A stretch of DNA of 64,000 nt from contig JBNKJS010000016.1 in the NCBI GenBank assembly GCA_050291365.1, positions 1 through 64,000 of the forward strand, in the 5' to 3' direction. Positions within the stretch are counted from its first letter, which is position 1; every line of letters begins with the position of its first letter. The notes under the pieces are model-generated. The model made no database searches. It was not told the DNA's origin and saw only the letters and a list, made by a program, of their open reading frames with translations. Positions 16,756 through 26,257 of the stretch are shown here, piece after piece. A program made the position numbers and the translations under genes. Source of the stretch: JAAGZL01 sp050291365 (GTDB taxonomy: Bacteria; Pseudomonadota; Gammaproteobacteria; Chromatiales; Chromatiaceae).

Positions 16756-18105
16756 TTAAGATTTTTTATCGGCCTTACGCACCTTGTGGTGGACAAAGCT
16801 GGAAACGGCAATGGCGATAGTAACTGCAACCGGCAGCATAGCCCCTTGCCACACCACGGCATCGCCGGTTATCCAGCCCAGTTTTAATAACGCCTTTATG
16901 CCGTAGCCGAATAGCCCGGTGAGGTAGTAACTGAGAACTATTACCGACAGACCTTCAACGGTCATCTGCAGCATCAGTTGCTGCCGCCCCTGTGTGGACA
17001 TCCCTTCCAGCAGTTCCAGGTTCTGCTTCTGCACCGTCATCTCCACCCGGGTGCGCAGCATGTTGGTGGCGCGGTCAAGTCCCCGGGAGAGGGAGTCGAG
17101 CCGTTCATTAAAATTTTCGTAGCCGCGGACCGTCGGACCGGTGCGCGCCAGAAGAAATGTGCCCAGGGGCTGATTACCCTCCTCTACCCGCTTCTCCTGC
17201 AGGGCATTCAGAATGCGGCCAAACTGCACATTATAGGAACAAGCAGCCCCCATGCGGTAACGCATGGCCTCTTTCAGCTTGGTAACCCTGGCGCTCAGTT
17301 CAGTTAGCAGGGCCAGCCAGCGCCGCTCTTCATTAGATGGTGCATCCACCATGGCATTAAACATATCCTGGGTGTGCTTGGTGAAGGCCACCTCCAACAC
17401 CCGCAGCTCCGCAGAGCGTTCACGAAAGCAATCCAAGGGCATGAGGATCAGATGGTAGTAGTTTTCTATCTCCACTAATCGCTTTATCTGCCTTCCAAGT
17501 TGGGATGGGGTCAGTTCACCGGCCAGGATCAGGTAGTGCTCCCAACCCGACTCATCCAACTGGAATGTAGTCCAGATCTGGGCCTGCCCACCCTGTATCT
17601 GGCTGCCGTAGAGACGGTCGTTGGCAAATAGATACTGGCGCTCGGTTTTTTTCAACTGGGGCCAGTCGGTGACCAGAATGTCCAGGGCCACGATGCGCTC
17701 CCACTCCGGCTCCTGGGTAGGGAGTATCTCCGGCAACCTCAGGGGGCCGAAGCCCAGGGACTGCTGCCCCGCGGCCATGTGGGTAAAGGTGTAGGTGACG
17801 AACTCTGAGTGCAGCTCCCAGGTTATGCGAAGGGTATCGCCGTTGCCATAGGTTTTTTCCCCTACCGCGTGACGCTCTCCCAGCTTGACTTTTTTATCGC
17901 TGATGCCGAGGGCTAGAAACAGCTCCGTCATATAGGCGCGGGCCTTTTTACGACTCCCTTCCTGTTCCGGCAGCAGATAGGCCGCATGGTGGATATGGGC
18001 TGGAAGCTGAACATCCAGCGGCGGACGCTCATGCAGCTCCCGATGGACACGGGCGGCTATAGTCGCTTTAGACGACTCTGATTGGTCTGCTGATTCCGAG
18101 GTCAC
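16756..18105 (-). CDS. DUF3422-family membrane protein
   Basis: The 449-residue product matches the DUF3422 pattern: an N-terminal ARVHRELHERPP segment, a large soluble region with coiled-coil potential, and two hydrophobic helices near the C-terminus (about 385-410 and 420-440) followed by a short basic tail. The function of this family is unknown. The start is GTG at 18105 with GGGAG 7 bases upstream. It lies 31 bases downstream of apbC on the same strand and may be co-transcribed with it. Confidence 0.9.
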   Translation of the reverse strand: MTSESADQSESSKATIAARVHRELHERPPLDVQLPAHIHHAAYLLPEQEGSRKKARAYMTELFLALGISDKKVKLGERHAVGEKTYGNGDTLRITWELHSEFVTYTFTHMAAGQQSLGFGPLRLPEILPTQEPEWERIVALDILVTDWPQLKKTERQYLFANDRLYGSQIQGGQAQIWTTFQLDESGWEHYLILAGELTPSQLGRQIKRLVEIENYYHLILMPLDCFRERSAELRVLEVAFTKHTQDMFNAMVDAPSNEERRWLALLTELSARVTKLKEAMRYRMGAACSYNVQFGRILNALQEKRVEEGNQPLGTFLLARTGPTVRGYENFNERLDSLSRGLDRATNMLRTRVEMTVQKQNLELLEGMSTQGRQQLMLQMTVEGLSVIVLSYYLTGLFGYGIKALLKLGWITGDAVVWQGAMLPVAVTIAIAVSSFVHHKVRKADKKS

Positions 18106-18136
18106 TACGACTCTCCCGGCAAAAAATAAGCTGGTA

Positions 18137-19228
18137 CTAGTTATTCTGAATCACAATACTCGGGAACTTCGCGGCATGGCTCTTGGCCTGCTGAGACAGC
18201 TTGGCCGCCATCTTACGGGCGATATCCCGATATATCTGGGAGATGCGGTGATCGGGCTCTGCCACCACCGTAGGTTTACCGTTATCGGTCTCTTCCCGGA
18301 TACGGATATCCAGCGGCAATGCACCGAGGAAATCCACCCCATACTGCTCGGCCATGCTGGACCCGCCACCCTGACCGAAGATGTGCTCTTCGTGACCGCA
18401 TTCGGAACAGATGTGGATACTCATGTTCTCCACAATACCCAGTACCGGCACCTCTACCTTTTCGAACATCTTAAATCCCTTGCGAGCATCCAGCAGGGCG
18501 ATATCCTGAGGGGTGGTTACGATTACCGCTCCGGAGACAGGCACCTTCTGGGCCAGGGTCAACTGGGTGTCACCGGTGCCCGGAGGCAGATCGATGATCA
18601 GATAATCCAGGCTGTCCCAGTTGGTGTCATTTAATAACTGCTCCAGGGCCTGAGTAACCATAGGGCCACGCCAGATCATAGGGGTCTCTTCCTCCACCAG
18701 AAAACCAATGGACATGGCCTGCAAACCATAACTTTCCATCGGCTCCAAGGACTTACCATCCTTGGACTCGGGCTGGCCGGATACACCTAACATACGGGGC
18801 TGGGATGGGCCATAGATGTCGGCATCCAGCACGCCCACCTTAGCCCCTTCAGCCACCAGGGCCAGGGCCAGATTTACTGCGGTGGTGGACTTACCCACGC
18901 CACCCTTGCCAGATGCCACGGCGATGATGTTTTTTACGTTATCGATCGGCTTGAGGGACTTCTGCACCGAGTGGGCAACCACACTCCAGCTAATATCTAT
19001 TTGAGCGGAACCGACACCGTCGACAGCCTCTATCCTCTCTTTCAGCAGTGCTGCCAGCTCATCCTTAACTCCATCCACCGGGAACCCAAGTTCTAATGAA
19101 ACCTTCACATTAGCACCATCTATGGCTACATCCTTGATCGCCTTGGCTTCTACCAGGTCCTGTTCCAGATGAGGTTCAACATAGCCTTTGATGGCCTGTT
19201 CAATCTGTTCGCGTGTCAGTTCAGACAT
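18137..19228 (-). CDS. apbC: Iron-sulfur cluster carrier protein ApbC/Mrp
   Basis: This P-loop ATPase carries Fe-S clusters to apoproteins in the cytoplasm. The 363 residues have an N-terminal MIP18-like domain (about 1-85), a deviant Walker A GKGGVGKST at 107-115, and a C-terminal CSEC pair that bridges the cluster between subunits. An AGGAG ribosome site precedes the ATG. It is divergent from metG across about 220 bases, the same metG-mrp arrangement seen in E. coli. Confidence 0.96.
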   Translation of the reverse strand: MSELTREQIEQAIKGYVEPHLEQDLVEAKAIKDVAIDGANVKVSLELGFPVDGVKDELAALLKERIEAVDGVGSAQIDISWSVVAHSVQKSLKPIDNVKNIIAVASGKGGVGKSTTAVNLALALVAEGAKVGVLDADIYGPSQPRMLGVSGQPESKDGKSLEPMESYGLQAMSIGFLVEEETPMIWRGPMVTQALEQLLNDTNWDSLDYLIIDLPPGTGDTQLTLAQKVPVSGAVIVTTPQDIALLDARKGFKMFEKVEVPVLGIVENMSIHICSECGHEEHIFGQGGGSSMAEQYGVDFLGALPLDIRIREETDNGKPTVVAEPDHRISQIYRDIARKMAAKLSQQAKSHAAKFPSIVIQNN

Positions 19229-19451
19229 AATGCCAATTCTCCTGCCAACCGGTCGCCGCCGGCGTATATTAGAATATTACGATAAAAGTATAAGGCCGAG
19301 TTTACACCAACCTAAGGTTATTTCCCAACCAGAACGGTTGGTTTCTATGGCCCCATGCGAATAAATCCAAACGCTTGATGTTCGTGGCGCATGATATGTG
19401 GAATAATCCTCTGTTTACAGATAAACCATGGTTGTCACGAATTATCCAACA

Positions 19452-21494
19452 ATGAGCAATAAACAACGAAACATCCTGGTCACCAGCGCCCTGCCCTATG
19501 CCAACGGCCCTATCCACATTGGTCATCTTGTAGAGTATCTACAGACAGACATATGGGTACGTTTTCAGAAAATGCGAGGGCACCAGTGTATATATGTCTG
19601 CGCCGACGACGCCCACGGCACCCCCATTATGCTGCGGGCGCGCCAGGATGGGGTTGAGCCGGAAGAGCTGATAGCCCGCGTTGCCGAAGAACATAAAGCT
19701 GATTTTGCTGAATTCAAGGTTGGCTTCGACAACTACCACTCCACCCATTCGGAAGAGAACCGGGAGTGCTCCGCCACTATCTATGAGCGCAACCGTGATC
19801 AGGGACATATCAATAAGCGCGTAATCACCCAGGCCTACGACCCGGTGGAGAACATGTTCCTGCCGGACCGCTTTATCAAGGGCGAGTGCCCCAAGTGTGG
19901 CGCAGGGGATCAGTATGGCGACAACTGTGAGGCCTGCGGCGCCAGCTACTCCCCTAACGAACTAAAGAATCCTGTTTCAGCGGTATCTGGGGCCACCCCG
20001 GTAGACAAGGAGTCTGAGCACTACTTCTTCAAGCTGGGCGACTTCGAGGATATGCTGAAGAAGTGGACCAAGGGCGGACACCTGCAGCAGGAGGTGGCCA
20101 ACAAACTGGACGAGTGGTTCCAGGCCGGCCTGCAGGAGTGGGACATCTCCCGCGACGCCCCCTATTTCGGCTTCGAGATACCGGATCACCCAGGCAAGTT
20201 TTTCTATGTCTGGCTGGACGCCCCCATCGGCTACATGGCCAGTTTTAAGAATCTTTGCGATCGCACCGAGGGGCTTGAGTTTGATGATTTCTGGGGCAAT
20301 GAGTCAGATGCAGAGCTATACCACTTCATCGGCAAAGACATCATCTATTTCCACGCCCTGTTCTGGCCTGCCATGCTGCACGGCGCTGGGTTTCGCACCC
20401 CAAGTGCCATCTTCTCCCACGGCTTTTTGACCGTGGATGGACAAAAGATGTCCAAATCCCGCGGCACCTTCATCAAGGCCCGCACCTACCTGGATCATCT
20501 CAATCCGGAATATCTGCGCTACTACTTCGCAGCCAAACTCAGCTCCGGGGTGGAGGATATCGACCTCAACCTGGAGGATTTCAGCGCCAGGGTAAATTCA
20601 GACCTGGTGGGCAAGGTGGTGAACATCGCCAGCCGCTGCGCCGGTTTCATCAAGAAGAGATTCGACGGCACCCTGTCGGAACAGATCGCAGAACAGGACC
20701 TGTTTGATGATTTTGTGGCCGCAGGGGAATCCATCGCCCAGCGCTATGAGGGACGGGAATTTAGCCATGCGGTACGCGAGATCATGGCCCTGGCCGATCG
20801 CGCCAACCAATATATCGACGAAAAGAAGCCATGGGTTATGGCAAAAGAGGAGGGTAAGGACCAGGAGCTGCATGATGTCTGCTCCATGGGCATCAACCTG
20901 TTTCGCATCCTGATGGGCTATCTGCGGCCGATACTACCCGCTACCGCCGAGAAATCTGAGGCCTTCCTCCAGATCGACCCCATGGGCTGGAGTGACCTGA
21001 GCCAGCCCCTTACCGGGCATGCAATTGCCAAATTCAAACCTCTGATGACACGGGTAGAACCACAACAGATAGAGGCCATGGTGAACGATTCCAAAGAAGA
21101 TCTGACTGCCCAGAACCAGGGCGCAGAGAGCAAGCCGACCGGGCCACTGGCGGATGATCCCATCGCGGATACCATAGAGTTCCCGGACTTCGCCAAGGTA
21201 GACCTGCGGGTGGTAAAGATCCTCAAGGCGGAACATGTGGAGGGGGCAGATAAGCTGCTACAGCTAACCCTGGACCTGGGCGGGGAGAGCCGCAACGTGT
21301 TTGCCGGCATCAAGTCCGCCTATGCGCCGGAGGATCTTGAGGGGAAACTGACGGTAATGGTGGCCAACCTGGCACCACGTAAGATGCGTTTCGGCGTGTC
21401 GGAGGGGATGGTGCTGGCAGCCGGGCCTGGCGGCAAGGATCTGTTTATTTTAAACCCAGACGAAGGAGCCGAGCCTGGAATGAAGGTGAAATAG
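19452..21494 (+). CDS. metG: Methionyl-tRNA synthetase with C-terminal tRNA-binding domain
   Basis: It charges initiator and elongator tRNA-Met. The product shows the HIGH motif (HIGHLVEY) near residue 23, a zinc knuckle (CPKCGAG...CEACGAS) near 145-165, and KMSKS in QKMSKSRGTF. After the anticodon-binding helices there is a C-terminal EMAP/Trbp111-like dimerisation domain from about 575. The ATG at 19452 gives the same seven-residue lead before ILVT as in E. coli MetG; an in-frame ATG at 19428 would add eight residues. Neither has a strong ribosome site. The length of 680 matches the E. coli enzyme. Confidence 0.96.
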   Translation: MSNKQRNILVTSALPYANGPIHIGHLVEYLQTDIWVRFQKMRGHQCIYVCADDAHGTPIMLRARQDGVEPEELIARVAEEHKADFAEFKVGFDNYHSTHSEENRECSATIYERNRDQGHINKRVITQAYDPVENMFLPDRFIKGECPKCGAGDQYGDNCEACGASYSPNELKNPVSAVSGATPVDKESEHYFFKLGDFEDMLKKWTKGGHLQQEVANKLDEWFQAGLQEWDISRDAPYFGFEIPDHPGKFFYVWLDAPIGYMASFKNLCDRTEGLEFDDFWGNESDAELYHFIGKDIIYFHALFWPAMLHGAGFRTPSAIFSHGFLTVDGQKMSKSRGTFIKARTYLDHLNPEYLRYYFAAKLSSGVEDIDLNLEDFSARVNSDLVGKVVNIASRCAGFIKKRFDGTLSEQIAEQDLFDDFVAAGESIAQRYEGREFSHAVREIMALADRANQYIDEKKPWVMAKEEGKDQELHDVCSMGINLFRILMGYLRPILPATAEKSEAFLQIDPMGWSDLSQPLTGHAIAKFKPLMTRVEPQQIEAMVNDSKEDLTAQNQGAESKPTGPLADDPIADTIEFPDFAKVDLRVVKILKAEHVEGADKLLQLTLDLGGESRNVFAGIKSAYAPEDLEGKLTVMVANLAPRKMRFGVSEGMVLAAGPGGKDLFILNPDEGAEPGMKVK

Positions 21495-21754
21495 CGGCCC
21501 CCTAGGGTCAAATCCCCATTCCACAGGACCTTGCTGCCCTACCCCTCGGACGGCAGCTTGGCTTTCGTCAATGACGCACTACCCCTGATATATATAGAAT
21601 ATTTCAATAGAATACAGTTAATTCGAACTGAATCGATGGATGGGGCCATAACTATATTTGCTATTGCCCTGTCTATTATTTTTTTAGAAAATACTTATAC
21701 TGTAAAAAATTTATTACATATAACAGGCTTTTTAACCTCTCAGACTGGATTCCA

Positions 21755-22336
21755 ATGCAAGAATATGTCCTGATACTGATTAGCACCGTCTTGGTGAACA
21801 ACTTTGTACTGGTGAAATTCCTCGGGCTTTGCCCGTTTATGGGGGTCTCCGGTAAGGTTGATACTGCTATTGGCATGAGTCTAGCCACCAGTTTCGTGCT
21901 GACCCTTTCATCCGTCATCAGTTACCTGACCAATGAGTATATGCTGGCACCTCTGGGGCTGGAATATCTCCGCACCATTGCCTTTATCCTGATAATTGCA
22001 GTGGTAGTGCAGTTCACTGAGATGGTAATGCACAAAACCAGTCCGGTGCTCTACCAGCTGCTGGGAATTTTCCTGCCGCTGATCACCACCAACTGCGCGG
22101 TACTTGGTGTGGCCCTTCTCAATATCCAGGAGAAACACAACTTTATTGAGTCCGCCCTATACGGTTTTGGCGCCGCTGTTGGCTTCTCCCTGGTACTGGT
22201 GTTGTTCGCTGCAATGCGGGAACGTATTGACGTCTCAGACGTACCCAGACCATTCAAGGGAAGTTCAGTCGGTCTGATTACTGCCGGTCTTATGTCCATG
22301 GCTTTCATGGGCTTTGCCGGCCTAGTTTCAACATAA
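21755..22336 (+). CDS. rnfA: Rnf electron transport complex subunit A
   Basis: RnfA is an integral membrane subunit of the Rnf complex, which couples electron flow between ferredoxin and NAD(H) to ion transport. The 193-residue product has six hydrophobic helices and the family landmarks NNFVLVKFLGLCPFMGVS and PLITTNCAVLGVALLN. It is homologous to RnfE four genes on, and each carries a conserved Cys in a mirrored half-helix thought to hold an Fe-S cluster. It opens the rnfABCDGE operon, with an AT-rich 260-base leader that probably holds the promoter. Confidence 0.97.
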   Translation: MQEYVLILISTVLVNNFVLVKFLGLCPFMGVSGKVDTAIGMSLATSFVLTLSSVISYLTNEYMLAPLGLEYLRTIAFILIIAVVVQFTEMVMHKTSPVLYQLLGIFLPLITTNCAVLGVALLNIQEKHNFIESALYGFGAAVGFSLVLVLFAAMRERIDVSDVPRPFKGSSVGLITAGLMSMAFMGFAGLVST

Positions 22337-22348
22337 GGGTTTCTAGAT

Positions 22349-22930
22349 ATGTTGATTGCGATTATTGCTTTATCATGCCTCGCCCTTATCTTCGGCCTTG
22401 TGTTGGGATACTCCTCCATCCGTTTTCATGTGGAAGAGGACCCGATGGCAGAGAAGATCAATGAGCTCCTGCCACAAAGCCAGTGTGGACAGTGTGGATT
22501 CCCTGGTTGCGGCCCCTATGCCGAGGCCGTAGCAAGTGGTGCCGCCGAGATAAACGCCTGCCCTCCAGGCGGTGAAGCCACCATGATCTCCATCGCCCAG
22601 CTACTGGGAATTGATCCCGTACCAATGGGCGCAGAGGGCGAAGAGGCACCTGTACCCTCTATAGCCTATATCCGGGAAGAGGAGTGCATCGGTTGCACCA
22701 TGTGTATCAAGGCCTGTCCGGTGGACGCCATTATCGGTTCTACCCGTCTGATGCATACCGTAATCGCCGATGAGTGCACCGGTTGTGAGGCATGCATCGA
22801 ACCCTGCCCAGTGGACTGCATAGATATGCAACCCATTGCCATAGATATAAGAAACTGGACCTGGCCACTTCCGAGTAAAGACGTACCGGGAGAGATTGCC
22901 GTACCCATGCAACGTCAGGCTACGGGATAG
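22349..22930 (+). CDS. rnfB: Rnf complex subunit B, ferredoxin-like
   Basis: RnfB is the membrane-anchored multi-cluster ferredoxin subunit of the Rnf complex. The 193-residue product begins with one TM helix (about 4-24). A 4Fe-4S domain follows (CGQCGFPGC plus a later Cys in ACPPGG). Two bacterial ferredoxin motifs come next, CIGCTMCIKACPVD and CTGCEACIEPCPVD. It starts 12 bases after rnfA and ends 13 bases before rnfC. Confidence 0.97.
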   Translation: MLIAIIALSCLALIFGLVLGYSSIRFHVEEDPMAEKINELLPQSQCGQCGFPGCGPYAEAVASGAAEINACPPGGEATMISIAQLLGIDPVPMGAEGEEAPVPSIAYIREEECIGCTMCIKACPVDAIIGSTRLMHTVIADECTGCEACIEPCPVDCIDMQPIAIDIRNWTWPLPSKDVPGEIAVPMQRQATG

Positions 22931-22943
22931 AGGCTAAAGAACA

Positions 22944-24530
22944 ATGTCAACGTTTTATACAAACGATAATAATCAAATACGTAAGCTCTGGAGCATCTCT
23001 GGAGGTATCCACGTACCAGACAACAAGACCCAGTCATTGACCCGCCCTGTAGGCAAGGCTGCCATACCTAAGCGTCTGATTATTCCGCTACAGCAACACA
23101 TTGGTGCGCCCAACGAGCCTCTGGTTACGGTTGGCGACCGGGTACTTAAGGGCCAGATGATTGGTTCTTCCAAGGCCTTTATCGGCGCCCCAATCCACGC
23201 CTCCACCTCGGGTACGGTTGTTAATATTGGTGAACATCCGGTACCACACCCATCAGGTCTGCCGGGGCAGTGCATAGTCATTGAGACAGACGGCAAGGAT
23301 GAATGGTGTGATCTACCGACCCCAATGAAATATTACGCCACCTGGGATAAGACCGAGATTCGCGACCGCATACGCCAGTCCGGCATCGTCGGCATGGGCG
23401 GCGCGGCATTCCCCACCAGCGTAAAGATGAATCCACCTGAGGGGCAGCAGGATATCAAAACCCTGATCATCAATGGCGCTGAGTGTGAACCGTACATCAC
23501 ATCAGACGACATGTTGATGCGGGAACATGCCCAGAGAATCATCAATGGTGCAGCCATAATGAACTATCTGCTGGGCGCCGACGAATGCATCTTCGCCATT
23601 GAGGACAACAAGCCTGAGGCGATCGAGATAATGAAGAAGGCGGTCGCCGAAACCGATGAGCTTTCTAACGCCTGCGTTGTGGTGATCCCAACCCTCTACC
23701 CGAGCGGCGGCGAAAAACAGTTGATCTACATCCTCACCGGCAAAGAGGTACGCCAGGGGGGCATCCCAGCCCAGATCGGCGTAGTGGTACAGAATGTTAG
23801 TACTGCAGCCGCCGTTTCTGATGCGGTTACTGAGGGCAAACCCCTGATCTCTCGTATGGTCACCTTCACCGGAGCAGGAATCAAAGAGCCACAAAACCTG
23901 GAGGTGTTGCTTGGAACCCGGGTCGAAGAGCTGATCCCGCAGGTGGGTGGTTATACTGACAAGGTTAACAAGCTCATTCTGGGCGGCCCCATGATGGGAT
24001 TTAGCATGCCCTCAGATGAGATTCCCCTGGGCAAGTCCAACAACTGCGTATTGGTGCCGAGCGTTGACGAAGTGCCGGACACAGGCAAGATAAACGCCTG
24101 TATCCGCTGCCTGCGCTGCGTTGACGCCTGCCCCATGAATCTGGTGCCCCAGAACATGTACTGGCATATCCGCGCCAAAGCGCTGGAGAAGGCGAAACAT
24201 AACAACCTATTTGACTGCATCGAATGCGGCTGCTGCTCCCATGTATGTCCATCCCGTATACCTCTGGTGCAGTTCTTCCGCAGCGCCAAGGCGGCAAACG
24301 TACAGCTAGATCGTGATCAGGCCAAAATGGAGCGTGCTCGCGAGAGGGCTGAGGCCAGAACCGAGCGCTTGGAAAGGCTGAAAGCAGAGAAGAAGGCCCA
24401 GATGGAAGCAAAAAAGGCCGCAATGCAGAAAAAGAAAGAGGCAGAAGCAGCCGCGAAAAAAGAGCAGGAAGAGAAACCCGCAACTGACGCTGCTGTAGAG
24501 TCAGATAAACCAGAAGGTCAGGACGGATGA
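22944..24530 (+). CDS. rnfC: Rnf complex subunit C, NADH-binding
   Basis: RnfC is the peripheral subunit expected to bind NAD(H) and FMN. Landmarks in the 528 residues are the Gly-rich GIVGMGGAAFPT nucleotide-site segment near 147-158, NGAECEPYIT, and two ferredoxin motifs, CIRCLRCVDACP and CIECGCCSHVCP, near 382 and 421. The last 80 residues are a charged Lys/Glu/Ala-rich helical tail, a feature also seen in other proteobacterial RnfC proteins and of variable length. The stop overlaps the rnfD start by 4 bp. Confidence 0.97.
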   Translation: MSTFYTNDNNQIRKLWSISGGIHVPDNKTQSLTRPVGKAAIPKRLIIPLQQHIGAPNEPLVTVGDRVLKGQMIGSSKAFIGAPIHASTSGTVVNIGEHPVPHPSGLPGQCIVIETDGKDEWCDLPTPMKYYATWDKTEIRDRIRQSGIVGMGGAAFPTSVKMNPPEGQQDIKTLIINGAECEPYITSDDMLMREHAQRIINGAAIMNYLLGADECIFAIEDNKPEAIEIMKKAVAETDELSNACVVVIPTLYPSGGEKQLIYILTGKEVRQGGIPAQIGVVVQNVSTAAAVSDAVTEGKPLISRMVTFTGAGIKEPQNLEVLLGTRVEELIPQVGGYTDKVNKLILGGPMMGFSMPSDEIPLGKSNNCVLVPSVDEVPDTGKINACIRCLRCVDACPMNLVPQNMYWHIRAKALEKAKHNNLFDCIECGCCSHVCPSRIPLVQFFRSAKAANVQLDRDQAKMERARERAEARTERLERLKAEKKAQMEAKKAAMQKKKEAEAAAKKEQEEKPATDAAVESDKPEGQDG

Positions 24531-25576
24531 GTATGCAATTCTCAACAATAACATCACCCCATACCGACCGCCCTAACAGCGTTCAGAAGGCAATGCTGTG
24601 GGTGATCCTAGCCCTTATACCTGGCGCCTTAGGCATGATCTGGTTTTTCGGTTGGGGCATCCTGATAAACATGGGATTAGCCATAACCACAGCCATTGCC
24701 TGTGAAGCGCTGGCTATGAAACTGCGGGGAAGGCCGGTCAAACCAGTTATTTCAGACCTAAGCGCTGTACTCACCGCCATGCTATTCGCCATTGCGGTAC
24801 CCCCACTGCTGCCCTGGTGGCTGACTATTCTGGGCGTAGCCTTTGCCATCCTGCTGGTCAAGCAGATGTATGGTGGATTGGGTTATAACATGTTCAACCC
24901 GGCCATGGCGGCATATGTACTACTGCTGATCTCATATCCAGTACAGATGACCTCCTGGTTGCCGCCCATAATGCTGAATGAGAACCCGATGAGTTTCGTT
25001 CAGACCTTGGGCATCATATTTGGCGGCGTGCTTCCCAACGAGTTGACCTGGGACGCAATAACCATGGCAACGCCTCTGGACACCATGCGTACCGGCCTTG
25101 GCCTGAACCAGACCGTGACTGAGATCAGTCAAAACCCGGTCCTGGGTTATTTCGGCGGCAAGGGTTGGGAGATTGTTGCTGGACTCTATCTTCTAGGCGG
25201 CCTGTTCATGCTGTACAAGAAGGCCATCAGCTGGCACATCCCAGTTGCCACTTTAGGTAGCATTGCCATCATGGCGCTAGTGTTTAGTATGCTGGACGCC
25301 GATGCATATCCATTCGCCAGCTTTCATATCTTCAGCGGAGCCTCTATGCTCGGTGCGTTTTTTATCGCAACCGATCCGGTATCCGCCCCTGGAACCAGAA
25401 AAGGGCAGCTCTACTTTGGCGCGGGTATCGGCATCCTGATATACGTTATCCGAACCTGGGGGGGATATCCTGATGCCATCGCTTTCTCAGTTTTATTGAT
25501 GAATACGGCGGCGCCAGCAATTGAATTCTTTACCCGTCCACGAACCTTCGGTCACAGGGGGTCCGGCAATGATTAA
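24527..25576 (+). CDS. rnfD: Rnf complex subunit D, flavinylated membrane subunit
   Basis: RnfD is a NqrB-like integral membrane subunit that holds a covalently attached flavin. The 349 residues contain about nine hydrophobic helices and the landmarks YGGLGYNMFNPAM and ATDPVSAPGT. The segment ITMATPLDTMRTG lies where the flavin-bearing threonine is found in the family. It overlaps rnfC by 4 bp and rnfG by 8 bp. Confidence 0.96.
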   Translation: MSMQFSTITSPHTDRPNSVQKAMLWVILALIPGALGMIWFFGWGILINMGLAITTAIACEALAMKLRGRPVKPVISDLSAVLTAMLFAIAVPPLLPWWLTILGVAFAILLVKQMYGGLGYNMFNPAMAAYVLLLISYPVQMTSWLPPIMLNENPMSFVQTLGIIFGGVLPNELTWDAITMATPLDTMRTGLGLNQTVTEISQNPVLGYFGGKGWEIVAGLYLLGGLFMLYKKAISWHIPVATLGSIAIMALVFSMLDADAYPFASFHIFSGASMLGAFFIATDPVSAPGTRKGQLYFGAGIGILIYVIRTWGGYPDAIAFSVLLMNTAAPAIEFFTRPRTFGHRGSGND

Positions 25577-26243
25577 ACGTATCACCATAGCCGGCCTGTT
25601 ACTTGCCATGTTCGCCGTTATAGGCGTTGGCCTTGTGGCTTTCACCCACATAGCAACCAAGGACCAGATCGCAGAAAATGAGCGCATGGCCTTGCTCAAC
25701 AGCCTGAACGCCCTGGTACCTGCTGATACCATTGACAACGACATAGTAACTGATCTTATCGAAGTATCAGATCAGGAAAAGCTGGGTACGGAAAACACCA
25801 CTGTCTACCTTGGACGCAAGGCAAACCAGCCAGTGGCCGCAGTATTCACTTCAGTTGCCCCTGACGGTTACAGCGGACAGATCAAGTTGCTGGTGGCAAT
25901 TTTGGCCGACGGAACTCTAGGTGGTGTGCGCGTAGTTGCCCACAAGGAGACCCCAGGGCTGGGCGACAAAATTGAGGTGGAGAAATCCGACTGGATCCAT
26001 AGCTTCAAGAGTAAGTCTATCGGCAACCCGGAGCTGACCAAATGGAAGGTGAAACGGGATGGCGGTATCTTTGACCAGTTCTCCGGCGCCACCATCACCC
26101 CAAGGGCCATAGTCAAGGCGGTCAAGAACACCCTGCTCTATTACCAAGAGAATAGCAAACAGCTGTTTGTCGCCAAGAGTAAGCCAACCAAGGCTGAAGA
26201 GAAGGCGACAAAAACTAAGCCTGCCACTGAAAACGGCAAATAA
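25569..26243 (+). CDS. rnfG: Rnf complex subunit G, periplasmic flavoprotein
   Basis: RnfG has one N-terminal TM helix (about 4-26) and a periplasmic FMN domain. The flavin is bound to Thr175 in the motif SGAT at 172-175, followed by ITPRAIVKAV as in the NqrC/RnfG family. The ATG at 25569, overlapping the rnfD end by 8 bp, is preferred because it puts the TM helix at the N-terminus; the open frame extends 16 codons further upstream but only within rnfD. The product is 224 residues, slightly longer than E. coli RsxG, with a Lys/Thr-rich tail. Confidence 0.96.
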   Translation: MIKRITIAGLLLAMFAVIGVGLVAFTHIATKDQIAENERMALLNSLNALVPADTIDNDIVTDLIEVSDQEKLGTENTTVYLGRKANQPVAAVFTSVAPDGYSGQIKLLVAILADGTLGGVRVVAHKETPGLGDKIEVEKSDWIHSFKSKSIGNPELTKWKVKRDGGIFDQFSGATITPRAIVKAVKNTLLYYQENSKQLFVAKSKPTKAEEKATKTKPATENGK

Positions 26244-26257
26244 TCAGGTATACGCAC

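Noticed and set aside
21531..21773. 80-codon frame upstream of rnfA
   Set aside because: It overlaps the rnfA start, has no ribosome site or recognisable domain, and covers the AT-rich promoter region of the rnf operon.
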